64,000 nt of DNA from Mauremys mutica. Taxonomy: Eukaryota > Chordata > Testudines > Geoemydidae. The DNA is taken from positions 194,728,915 through 194,792,914 of the forward strand of contig NC_059074.1 in the NCBI RefSeq assembly GCF_020497125.1, given 5' to 3'. Below are positions 24,165-33,204 of this stretch, in pieces. The notes under the pieces are model-generated. The model was given only the letters and a program-made list of their open reading frames with translations, ran no database searches and was not told the origin of the DNA. Both the position numbers and the translations under genes were made by a program. The first letter of the stretch is position 1. Every line of letters starts with the position of its first letter.

Positions 24165-24905
24165 ATAAATTGATGGGATAGCTTTAACTGGAATACTGCG
24201 ACCAGTTTTCCTCACCCCAACTCAAAAAGGATACTGCAGAATTAGAGGGAGTTCAGAAATATGCAACAAGAATGATTTGAGGGCAGGAAAAACTTTCATA
24301 TGAAGGGAGATTGAAAAGACTGAGTTTGTTTGCCTTCAACAGGGGAATCTTGAGTAGCAATAGAGAGACTGCTTTAATTCTGTGTTTGGCACTGGTGCGA
24401 CTGCCACTGCAATACTGTGTCCAGTTCTGGCACCCACAATTGAAGGATGTTGGTATATTGGAGATGATTCAAAGAACCACCACGAGAATGATTAAAGAAT
24501 TAGAAAAACATGCCTTATAGTGACAGACTCCAAGAGCTTAATCTAGTTAATTTAACAAAGATTAAAGGGTGACTTAATTACAGTCTGTAAGTACCTACAC
24601 GGGGAACAAATATTTAATAATGGGCTGTTCAGTCTAGCAGAGAAAGATATGGCATGATCCAATGGCTGGAAGCTGAAGGGGGCAAACTCAGACTGGAAAT
24701 AAGACATAAATTTTTAATGGTGAAATTAATTAATCATTGGAACAATTTAACTGGTGGATTCTCCCTCATTGACAATTTTTAAATCAATACTAGATGTTTT
24801 TCTAAAAGATATGCTCTAGGAATTATTTAGGGGAATTCCCATTGCCCGTGCTATACAGGCGATCAGACAGATGATCTCTTCTGACCTTAGAGCTATGAAT
24901 AAGAG
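24165..24905 (+). mobile_element. CR1 LINE 3' fragment, plus strand
   Basis: Frames contain degraded CR1 reverse-transcriptase C-terminal motifs, such as LALVRLPLQYCVQFWHPQLK and EMIQRTTTRMIKELEK. The 3' end carries GATCAGACAGATGATCTCTT and CTGACCTTAGAGCTATGAAT, the CR1 tail. Stops and frameshifts make it non-functional. It lies in SLC1A4 intron 1 antisense to the gene. Confidence 0.8.
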
Positions 24906-25289
24906 GGTCCAGGATAAAAGCATGCAGAATAATGAATGGTCTACACCTTGTATTAACCCAAGAACCAGGCGGCTTTCAAGGAGACCAAAAAGGAACCAAA
25001 TTCAAAACTGAACAAAGGAAACCACTTTCTCACACAACACATAACTAACCAATGGAACTCACTACCACCAGTTATTACGAGGCCAAAGAACTTAGCAGGC
25101 TTCAAAGTGGGATCAGACACTTCCATAGGTCATAAGTGGAATTATAATACTAAAAAAAAAAAAACCCCTCCCGCTTCCGGGCATAAACCAACCTCTAATT
25201 AAGGGGCTTAGGAGAAAACTTTCCCTGGGGACAGGTAACTGCACATCCTTCCTGCGAAGCATCTAGTGGTAGCCACATCTAGTGGTACC

Positions 25290-26240
25290 CCGGGGACTAG
25301 CTGGGGCTGATGTACCGGGGGGGTCCTAGGCCCCAGGAGCGCAGCCAGCTCCCGCCTTGGCACGGGGAGCGGCGGGCAGGCAGGTACCTGGCGAGGTCCA
25401 GGAAGGAGTCCACCGTCTCCTTGTTGGTGGGCAGCGCGTCGGCCAGCCCCAGGGCGTTGGTGTTCAGCGCCTGGGCCCCCGCCCCCGGCCGGACGATGAA
25501 GGCCAAGGCGACGGCCAGCGCGGAGGCCACCAGGGTGGTGCCCATGAAGTAGGCGACGGCGAGGCCCCCCAGCTTGCCCAGGGCCCGCGTGTCCAGGCTG
25601 GCGGCGCCGGAGACCAGGCTGCAGACCACCAGCGGCAGGATGACCATGCGCAGCATGCGCAGCAGCAGCTCGCCGGGGAAGGCCAGGGCGGCCACCTGCG
25701 CCCGGCTGAGGTGCGCGCCGCGGACGGCCGCGCCCAGGGCCACCCCGAGCAGCACGCCGGCCACGGTCAGGATGACCAGGCAGTGCTTCCTCAGGCAGCG
25801 GCCGCAGCCCCGGCCCCGCCGCCGGGCCGGCTCCGCCGCCGCCTCCAGCCCGGCCAGGGCGCCGCCCGGCACGTGGCCGTTCCAGCTCTCGCCCGGCTTC
25901 TCCATGCCGCCGCCCGCTGCTGCAGCCCCGGCTCGGCAAGGCGCCCGCGCCGCCGCCGCTGCTGCAGCCCCGGCGGGGATGAGGCACGGCTGGCGCTGGC
26001 CCTGCCCCTCGCGCCGGCCCCCCCGAGCACCAGGGGCCCCCCGAGCACGAGGGGCGCTGTCCCAGCGGCGGGGGAGGGGGGGGCGCGGCCGCCACGCGGC
26101 GCTCGGGGACGGGCTACTTGTCTGGGGGAAGCCGGGCCAAAGGGGGGGGGGGGCGTCGCAATCCCGGCTGAGGTTTATTTAGAGCCAGCGCCTCCCGCTT
26201 CTTCCCATAAAGGGGCAGGCAGCCGGCGGGAGAGAGGCTT
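25290..26240. promoter_or_regulatory. SLC1A4: CpG island / SLC1A4 promoter region
   Basis: The region is extremely GC- and CpG-rich compared with its AT-rich surroundings. It covers SLC1A4 exon 1 and about 330 bp upstream, with G-runs at 26070-26085 and 26139-26152. Such islands mark vertebrate promoters, so the start site probably lies in 25906-26190 on the minus strand. A CTCTAAATAAAC sequence near 26175-26186 (minus) is TATA-like but unproven. Long frames on both strands here are composition artefacts, except exon 1. Confidence 0.8.
25388..25905 (-). CDS. SLC1A4: SLC1A4 (ASCT1) exon 1: start codon and N-terminal coding part
   Basis: SLC1A4 encodes ASCT1, a plasma-membrane sodium-dependent exchanger of neutral amino acids (Ala, Ser, Cys, Thr) of the SLC1 family. 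This exon gives residues 1-172 and two bases of Arg173. The start [12 protein letters not shown] has a strong Kozak context (GCGGCATGG) and matches the MEK start of ASCT1. Hydrophobic segments at about 41-63, 81-104 and 114-138 fit TM1-TM3. The conserved [20 protein letters not shown] and [10 protein letters not shown] motifs follow TM1, and [12 protein letters not shown] closes the exon. The donor is CGCCAG/GTACCTG, phase 2, agreeing with exon 2. Frames continuing past the donor are intronic. ASCT2 (SLC1A5) is excluded by exons 3-4. Confidence 0.96.
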
Positions 26241-26250
26241 CCCGCGGCAC

Positions 26251-26373
26251 ACAGTGACCAGACAGCAAGTGTGAAAACAGGGACAGGGGCTGGGGGGTAA
26301 TAGGCGCCTATATAAGAAAAAAAAACCCCAAATCAAGACTGTCCCTATAAAATTGGGACATCTGGTCACCCTA
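26251..26373. mobile_element. Mariner-like MITE, GGGTGACCAGA family, copy 2
   Basis: Same family as 8397-8519: AGTGACCAGACAGCAAGTGT at the left, GGGACATCTGGTCACCCTA at the right, and CGCCTATATAAG inside. The left end has lost its first bases. It lies about 350 bp upstream of the SLC1A4 start codon, at the edge of the CpG island. Confidence 0.75.
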
Positions 26374-26399
26374 GCGGCACATCACGTCCCAGAGCCTCC

Positions 26400-26995
26400 C
26401 CGGCTCATAGCCCCTTGCACCGGGCACGCAGCCTGTCCGGTCTGTCTAGACAGGGACAAGGCTCAGCTTTGATTGGGCCTGTCCAGCACATTAGCCCAGT
26501 GAACCCCTCCTCCTGTCTGGGGATGCGAGTCTAAACTCTACCTTACCATACACCGTAACAGAAATCAATCACCATCATCACTGCGGGCCCAGGCTCAGGG
26601 CAACAGCGACTGGGGGGTGGCATTTCCTGCTGCTGACAGCCTGCTTGGAGAAGAACAGTGCAAAGCAGGCAGAGTTATACTCTCCAGCCAGGCTACTAAC
26701 ACTGACAACTGCTCCGAAGGACCATTGGAACAGATGGAAAGAAGGGCTCCATCAAATGGAAGTTAAAACCCATGGAAATGAAGTTGGGCGCGCATACCTT
26801 TTCCCTTGAATCCTTCCCACCTTTCCCTTTGTTCGCCTGGACTTTACAAAAAGGATGGAGAACGCGTCTAGAACAATGGAAGTGCTGCATTATTTTTATT
26901 TTTTATTGCAACATCACCCAGGGAGCCTACTCGGGATCAGGGCCCCATTGTTCTAGGAGTTGTCTTAACGTACAAAGACAAAGGAAGGATGGTTC
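26400..26995. other. SLC1A4 5' flank, nothing recognised
   Basis: Non-repetitive-looking sequence directly upstream of the CpG island. No exon, RNA gene or named repeat is supported. Distal promoter elements could lie here but are not visible by eye. Confidence 0.4.
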
Positions 26996-27015
26996 AGTGG
27001 ACTGGGTGCTACCTG

Positions 27016-27339
27016 AGATTCCTGTGGCACCTTATAGACTAACAGACGTTTTGCAGCATGAGCTTTCGTGGGTGAATACCCACTTCTTCGGATGCAAGTA
27101 GTGGAAATTTCCAGGGGCAGGTATATATAGGCAAGCAAGAAGCAACTAACCTCGTTATCTCTAGCTTGCTTCTTGCTTGCCTATATATACCTGCCCCTGG
27201 AAATTTCCACTACTTGCATCCGACAAAGTGGGTATTCACCCACGAAAGCTCATGCTGCAAAACGTCTGTTAGTCTATAAGGTGCCACAGGACTCTTTGCT
27301 GCTTTTACAGATCCAGACTAACACGGCTACCCCTCTGAT
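27016..27339. mobile_element. Palindromic hammerhead-module retroposon 1
   Basis: Two 126-bp arms (27020-27145 and 27166-27291) are inverse complements with two mismatches by eye, separated by 20 bp. A single-copy tail follows (27292-27339, ending CTACCCCTCTGATA). The unit is flanked by the exact 15-bp direct repeat ACTGGGTGCTACCTG (27001-27015 and 27340-27354). The length of the TSD indicates retroposition as one piece. Confidence 0.85.
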
Positions 27340-27699
27340 ACTGGGTGCTACCTGTAACCCCTGCTAATGTGAGGTCCCAAGAATATTCCTAATGTCCTAC
27401 TACATAAATAATTACTACTAACAATTAAAAAGATCCTCCAGTGTAATCCTGTCCATGTCGATTCACTTTTTCAGTCTTTTTAGGTTCTCACACGCATTGG
27501 AAAAAATTCTGATTAAACGCACGCACCTGCAAATTTTCAGATGGCAAAAGCATGCAGTAGCTTTGCAAATATCACTTGATTGCCCAAACTCCAACTAACT
27601 ATACACTTGACAGACAGGGCTGATTGACCTAGAGTGACTATTTAACTTTATTCCCCAAAGCCAGGCAGTTTTACCAGGGAGAAAATGACACAATAACAA

Positions 27700-27858
27700 C
27701 CCTAAGGGTGTGATTCTCATTTACAGTAAGGCCCCTTTCCAATGCTTTGGCACTGTAAAGGGGGCTTGAGGTGAGTGTAGATTACAGTCACAACGCAGCG
27801 TAATGTTCCTTTTACGCTGCCAGAATGGTGCTTAGGGCAAATGAGAATCAGGCCTTAG
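27700..27858. repeat. Fold-back element with GATTCTCATTTAC ends
   Basis: AAGGGTGTGATTCTCATTTA and AAATGAGAATCAGGCCTT are imperfect inverse complements. GTAAGGCCCC and internal TTTACGCTGCC motifs lie between. A small MITE or fold-back repeat. Confidence 0.5.
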
Positions 27859-27891
27859 GAGACTACTGAAAAGCAAAGTAGACCAGACTGT

Positions 27892-28103
27892 AAATAGGAA
27901 CAAAGAGTCCCGTGGCACCTTATAGACTAACAGTTGTATTGGAGCATAAGCTTTCGTGGGTGAATACCCACTCCGTGCATCTGACGAAGTGGGTATTCAC
28001 CCATGAAAGCTTATGCTCCAATACGTCTGTTAATCTATAAGGTGCCACGGGACTCTTTGTTGCTGTTTACAGATCCAGACTAACATGGGTACTCCTCTGA
28101 TAT
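27892..28103. mobile_element. Palindromic hammerhead-module retroposon 2
   Basis: Arms 27901-27973 and about 27986-28059 are inverse complements starting CAAAGAGTCCCGTGGCACC. A tail runs to CTCCTCTGATA. An exact 13-bp direct repeat TAGACCAGACTGT flanks it (27879-27891 and 28104-28116). The module at 27981-28018 reads CTGACGA, GTGGGT/ACCCAT, GAAA, AGC-TTAT-GCT, C. Confidence 0.85.
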
Positions 28104-28304
28104 TAGACCAGACTGTTCCACAGTGTAGAAAAGCCAGTGCGGGGAACAGGGTCCCCCTCTGTGGGGTCTTCAAGGAGTGCTCTTTTGGGGGCAAGGAAAG
28201 GGGACAGTGGGAAGAAGGAAGGAAGAGGAACAAGCAGGAGGTATAGTCCCCCCCAAACAGGGAAACGTACCACAGTAAGAGATAGGAGGTGTGAGTCTCC
28301 CCAT

Positions 28305-28407
28305 TAGGGTGACCAGATAGCAAGTGTGAAAAATCGGGACGGGAGTGGGGGGTAATAGGTCCCTATATAAGAAAAAGCCCTGAATATCGGGACATCTGGT
28401 CACCCTA
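28305..28407. mobile_element. Mariner-like MITE, GGGTGACCAGA family, copy 3
   Basis: TAGGGTGACCAGATAGCAAG and GGGACATCTGGTCACCCTA, with TA borders. It is about 20 bp shorter than the other copies because part of the central CCCCAAAATC..TCCCTATAAAA segment is missing. Confidence 0.8.
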
Positions 28408-28409
28408 CT

Positions 28410-29063
28410 CTCCATAATGCTGGGTATGTGGTATCCAGCATGTGGTGGATAGGGAGTGCCAGGCTTAGTCTTTTCAAAACAAACTAGTCTTAAAGGCAAT
28501 GTAGTCACCTCTCTTAAGCTGCATGGCAGGACATCCTCAAGCTCTGGGTGGAGAGAGGAGGAGAGAGAAAGGGACAGAGGAACAACTTCAATTGATGCTG
28601 GAACCGTTTTAGTTTTAATAGTTTGAATGAAGAGCTCGCATGTGTGTCAAAAGTGGAGAGTGTCAATTTCTTCTTTGGTTGTATAAGTGTTAGATAATGT
28701 GCACTCCCAGTGATGGGATGTTACTATTGCATTTAGTTTCTAGAGGTTGTGCTTTATCTGATATTCTTGTTTTTTACTTAGGCACACTTAAGCAAATACA
28801 GAAGAGGGGCATTATCACAGAAGGAAAAACTAGCAGACCCTGAGCTGGCATATGTCAGCTCCGCTCTATTGCAGTCAGTGGAGTTACGTTGAATTACACT
28901 AGCCGAGGAGCTGGCCCTAGGCATCCAGATTAATACCCAAGCTAAATATAACTTGGAAAAGTGTAGTATCAGCCTGATTTGCATAAAATGAGCACAACAT
29001 TCAGTAAAAAGCCACCTTATGGAGAACAATAGTATGAGCTATTTTAAAACTATTTAGCGTGTG
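28410..29063. other. Intergenic, nothing recognised
   Basis: No coding potential. A short module CAGTGGAGTTACGTTGAATT at about 28876 resembles the recurring motif at 5711 and 10150. Confidence 0.4.
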
Positions 29064-29128
29064 ACTTCGTACAGTGGTTTTCAACCTGTGGTCAACCCCA
29101 AGGTCCGCGGACTATGTCTAAGGGGTCC

Positions 29129-29761
29129 TGTAGCGGGGTGGTCGCCCACTCCTGGCCTGAAAGGGTTAAAAACAGCCCTGGGAGAGCGCTGTGGTAGGGG
29201 AAAAGCTGGGCAGCCTCAGCTGGGGGCCATGCCCCAATCAGGGTCCAGCTGGCCCTATAAAGGCCAGTGAAGCCAGGAGTTGATAGTCTCCTCTAGCTGT
29301 GGAGGGAGATGGGTCTGGTTGCTGGGGTGTTAAATAAGGTACCTGGAGTGGCGTAGGGCTGGGGGAAGGCCTGGGGAGCTCCAGCCTGGAAACTCCCAGG
29401 CTGTGGCCTAGTATAAGGCCAAATAGGAACTGGGGTTGCAGGGGCAGCCCAGGACTAGGCTGAGGTGGCAGATCCAAACCCCTCCTTGCCTGTGATGAGT
29501 GGCTTATACTGTGGTCTGCCCAGGGAGCAGGGGGCTAGTTAGTGACTGGCAGTAGCCTATGACTGAGCTGGGGGTGGGGGTTCCCTGGGGAGGGGAGACC
29601 CAGTGGGACTGTGGAGTACTGCAGGGGGCAGCACCCTGGTCTGAAAGGGGCACTGGATCCAAGAGGGACACTGGCCTGCAGAGGGTGCTCCTGGGTCAAA
29701 GAGCTAATTCCCAGGATGACCAACAGGAGGCGCCGCAGGGGTGAGTTGCTGCCCTGTTACA
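29129..29761 (+). mobile_element. Solo LTR, TGTAGCGGGGTGG family
   Basis: Starts TGTAGCGGGGTGGTCGCCC and ends CTGCCCTGTTACA (TG..CA). Flanks GGTCC and GGTCT match at four of five bases, as for an LTR-element TSD. A TATA-like CCTATAAAGGCC lies at about 29254. I read it as a Gypsy-like or ERV solo LTR. A related piece is at 54073-54613. Reading frames in it are not called. Confidence 0.7.
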
Positions 29762-29854
29762 GGTCTGTGAAAGTTTGTGTGTGTTTTTCAACCTGTGAAC
29801 GCCTTGGGGATCTGCAGACTATGCCTAAGATTCCAAAGGGTCTGCACCTCCATT

Positions 29855-30158
29855 CAGGGGCAGCTCTAGGAATTCCGCTGCCCCAAGCAGGGCGGCGCGC
29901 CGTGCGGGGCGCTCTGGCAGTCGCCGGTCCCGCGGCTCCGGGGGACCTCCCGCAGACGTGCCTGCGGAGGGGCCGCTGGTCCCGTGGCTCTGGTGGACCT
30001 CCCGCAGGCACGTCTGCGGGAGGTCCACCGGAGCCGTGGGACCAGCGGCCCTTCCGCAGGCACGTCTGCGGGAGGTCCGCCGGAGCTGCCTGCCGCCCTC
30101 CCGGCAAAATGCTGCCCCAAGCGCGCGCTTGGCACGCTGGGGTCTGGAGCCGGCCCTG
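29855..30158. mobile_element. Nested hAT MITE, CAGGGCCGGCTC family, copy 1
   Basis: Ends CAGGGGCAGCTCTAG and GGAGCCGGCCCTG, with an exact 8-bp TSD CCTCCATT (29847-29854 and 30159-30166). The interior holds repeated, partly inverted units of CCGCAGGCACGTCTGCGGGA. It is very GC-rich, so frames open on both strands are artefacts. Confidence 0.9.
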
Positions 30159-30213
30159 CCTCCATTCAAAATTGTTTAGACGTCTACAAATGAAAACATG
30201 TTGAAAACCAATG

Positions 30214-30770
30214 ACTTAGTAGATGTAAGCAGCAAACACAATATTTATTATGCAGGCATCCACTCATATCCTTGTGTGTTTTGTTCCAGTTCCCAGCTGC
30301 GATTATGTGCTATGATGCATCGCTATATGTATGACATGGAGCTTTGGCAACTTGTACGGGGCAGGGGTATGGGTTGTCTCAGGGGCCATGGGTCTTTGCT
30401 TATCTTAGGCAAGCTATGCATATCGCCGATGATTGACCTTGCTTTGGCAGACTCACTGCCAGTGTCATCAGTTTGTGAAGAAGGGATTAGTAAGCAGCTT
30501 TTACTGCAGCTGGGATGGATGATTGGCTCAATGAGCAAGATCCCACATACCTCCACTTCAGATAGATCCTTGATCCCTGCCTTAGACAGAGAGGTAAGCA
30601 CACACCAGCACTCAGCAGAGGTACAGAAAGTGACTCTTCCTTTATTTCCTTGCCCAGGGTTCCCTCTGTACCACGGAGTAACTCTCTTTGTGCAGACACA
30701 GGTAACTTGGCTCCATTCAGGTATGGGTTTGTAAAGTGGCTGAGAACTATAAAAACTCAACTGCTGTCCT
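30214..30770. other. Unrecognised stretch open on both strands
   Basis: A 178-residue plus-strand frame (30198-30734) and a 145-residue minus-strand frame (30760-30323) overlap. On the plus strand a donor-like GAG/GTAAGC (about 30591) and a pyrimidine-rich acceptor-like TTTCCTTGCCCAG (about 30645-30657) are present. I recognise neither protein. It could be an old retroelement piece or chance. Confidence 0.2.
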
Positions 30771-31860
30771 TAGTCTCTGTGCAAACACTACAAACATTGC
30801 CCTCATGCCAGAGTGTGTTTTTACGGTTTATTGCCTTTTAAGGAATGAAAATTATATGCAGGGTGAATCACTTTAATGGGAGATACAAAAATCTGTTTGC
30901 GTGGACCAAGAAGGGCAAACAATTGTTCACCGCCTTCCCTTGGCATGGGAACAGAGCTAAATATGGGGGAAAGTCAAAACAGTGATACGCAAGCCAGGTG
31001 AAACATGAATGCAGCCCAATGTCAAAGTAACCTATGAACCATTGGAAGGCAATAGATAATTACAACAAAATGTCACATAGGAGCCAATGTCACTCTGCCT
31101 GGCTTTCCAGTGGAATGTTTAGGTCACAGTAAACGGACTGCCACTTTCCTTTTCAAACCTTGTAAACTTGCTGACAAACTCCCGGGAGAGCGACTTGGCG
31201 GGTTTGGACACACGGGGAGGATAAACAAAGGGTACCTGGTGAGGGCAGCATGGCAGGGGAGAGGGGTAGGAGAGACCCTAAGGAACGCTGAGGAAGTGAG
31301 GGACGGATTGCAAAGCAGCGGGTAAGCGGGTGGACCTTAGTGCTGCCTTGGACAAGTGAAGGTGGCAGATGCTTTTGGACAAAGACCTGACCCCAGTTGA
31401 TGTGATAAAGGGAAGAAGAACTAAGCATTATTAGTTCTTCAAACACAGCTATAACAGTCAGGATTATGGGCCCAGTCCTGCAGCTGTTGAAGTCAATGGG
31501 TAATAGATTCAAATTGGCCTAATTGACTTCAGGCCAGATTTTCAAAGGTGTTTAGCTGCCTAAGGATGCAGATAGGTGCCTAGTGGGATGTTCAGAAACA
31601 CCCAGGTCCCACTGATTTCAAGCCATGAGCACATTGAACATCAGTAGAAGTTATATCTAATAACAATTCTCAGTCCTCAAAATTGAGATGAGTGTAACTT
31701 TCTGAGACAAGTTCAGTCTTCGCTTGTGTCCTTTGCAAATATCCCTGTCTTCAGTGCTATTGAAAGGAGGGGTAAATCAGGGCAGAGCTGGGTCCTTTCC
31801 CTAACAGTCAGCATGAACCAAATGAATTTGGCATCTAGTTTAGTCGCACCAGTATCATGG
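30770..31860. other. Intergenic, old repeat traces only
   Basis: 31463-31540 carries GGGCCCAGTCCTGCAGCTGT and TTGAAGTCAATGG-type modules seen elsewhere in the window. Nothing else is recognised. Confidence 0.4.
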
Positions 31861-32159
31861 GTGGCACGTGAACCACCGGCTGGGGGAGACTCGCCCCCAG
31901 CCCTGCCCCTTCCATCTGAGGCCCCCACCGGAGCCCAGAACCCCCCACCCACTGCAGCCACCAGCCCCCATCCCAGGCTAGCCCCCCAGTCATGGAGCTC
32001 AGGGAGGGTGGGCGGCAGGTGGCTGCAGCCCCCCCGCTAGCCCTGGAGTGCTGAGAAGGCAGGCGGTGTGGCCCAGCCCCAGGTGGGGTGATCACCGGAG
32101 GAGTGGAGCTGCACACAGAGTGGGAAGGAGGAGAGGCAGGACTGGAGGTGGAATGTGGG

Positions 32160-32397
32160 CAGGGCCGGCTTCCAGGGTTTTTGCTGCCCCAAGCAGCAGC
32201 ACCAAAAAAAAAAAAAAAAGTCACGATCTGCAGCTCTGCCACGGCTGCTTCAGTCTTTAGTGGCAATTCGGCAGCTGGTCCTTTGCTCTGAGAGGGAGTG
32301 AGGGACCCGCCCCTGAATTGCCGCCGAAGAGCCGGCTGTGCCGCCCCTCACCATTGGCTGTCCCAGCTTGCTGGGCTGGTGTCTGGAGCCGGCCCTG
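32160..32397. mobile_element. hAT MITE, CAGGGCCGGCTC family, copy 2
   Basis: Ends CAGGGCCGGCTTCCAG and GGAGCCGGCCCTG, with flanks AATGTGGG and AATGTAGG matching at seven of eight. Contains an A-run (32203-32219). It is inserted in a GC-rich stretch (31860-32490) that may itself be a repeat. Confidence 0.85.
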
Positions 32398-32520
32398 AAT
32401 GTAGGCGGGGCTACACCTGGCTGTTTGGGGAGGCACAGCCTCCCTCAGCCTATGGTACCCGCCGCCCGTGAACAGTATTTAGATCAGGCGGGCGGAGGAG
32501 GGAAATAACACATAATAGCT

Positions 32521-32930
32521 CACTGGTTCTCAATCTTCCCAGACTACTGTACCCCTTCCAGGAGTCTGATTTGTCTTGCCTACCCCAAGTTTCACCTCAC
32601 TTAAAAACTACTTGCTTACAAAATCAGACATAAAAATACAGAAGTGTCACAGCCACACTATTGCTGAAAAATTGCTTATTTCTCATTTTCCCATATAACT
32701 ATAAAATCAATTGATTGGAATATAAATATTGTACTTACATTTCAGTTTCTAGTACATAGAGCAGTATAAACAAGTCATTGTCTGTGAAATTTTGGTTTGC
32801 ACTGACTTTGCTCATGCTTTTTTATGTAGCCTGTTGTAAAACTAGGCAAATATCTAGATGAGTTGATGTACCCCCTGGAAGACCTCTGAGTACCCCCAGG
32901 AGTATGCATACCCCTGGTTGAGAACCGCTG
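32521..32930. mobile_element. hAT-like MITE, GGTTCTCAAC ends
   Basis: CACTGGTTCTCAATC at the left and GGTTGAGAACCGCTG at the right are inverse complements. Flanks TAATAGCT and GACTAGAT match at five of eight positions. Repeated ACCCC motifs lie near the ends. No coding capacity. Confidence 0.7.
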
Positions 32931-33204
32931 GACTAGATAACACACCATTGAATATTGTTATTTCAGGTAAATGCTATTTGGTTCAGGATTGCACTGAATG
33001 GCCTAGACTGGGGCCAAATTGTAATTGGCACCGACATAGGTATACAAGGATAAAAGGATCATTCCCCACTATCATACCTCCCCCACCCTCTACCATAGCC
33101 AGGAATGGTTGCAGGCCCCTGGTAAACATAGATACTGCCCTCTGCTAGCGCTCCCTGGGATGCCAACCACCCCAAGGGAGGCATGAAGTGCTGAGGTGGA
33201 GGCA

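Larger units (their letters stand above)
11760..25387 (-). other. SLC1A4: SLC1A4 intron 1
   Basis: The 13.6-kb first intron, with donor CGCCAG/GTACCTG (25387-25386) and acceptor TTTTTACAG. It is packed with CR1 pieces, MIR copies, MITEs and an LTR carrying a nested retroposon, listed separately. The stretches 14500-15900, 16600-18040, 19770-21210 and 23000-24160 hold no exon or repeat I can name. A 192-residue plus-strand frame at 16800-17378 is unrecognised and not supported as a gene. Confidence 0.9.
29072..30213. mobile_element. Outer hAT-type element with two nested insertions
   Basis: Ends CAGTGGTTTTCAACCTGTGG (left) and ATGTTGAAAACCAATG (right) are inverse complements, flanked by ACTTCGTA and ACTTAGTA, seven of eight matching. 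It is interrupted by a solo LTR (29129-29761) and a second hAT element (29855-30158). Without them it is only about 200 bp. The GCGGACTATGTCTAA segment occurs twice, once on each side of the LTR. Confidence 0.8.

Noticed and set aside
25208..26095. 295-residue minus-strand frame overlapping SLC1A4 exon 1 (MAAAPPPP start)
   Set aside because: It is in a different frame from the conserved ASCT1 sequence, is Pro/Ala/Gly/Arg low-complexity, and results from CpG-island composition.
25357..26274. 305- and 202-residue plus-strand frames antisense to exon 1
   Set aside because: GC-rich shadows of the CpG island. No domain, no splice support.
27020..27291. MicroRNA precursor or CRISPR-like repeat
   Set aside because: The long palindrome is explained by a head-to-head retroposon with a TSD. 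There are no spaced direct repeats as in a CRISPR array.
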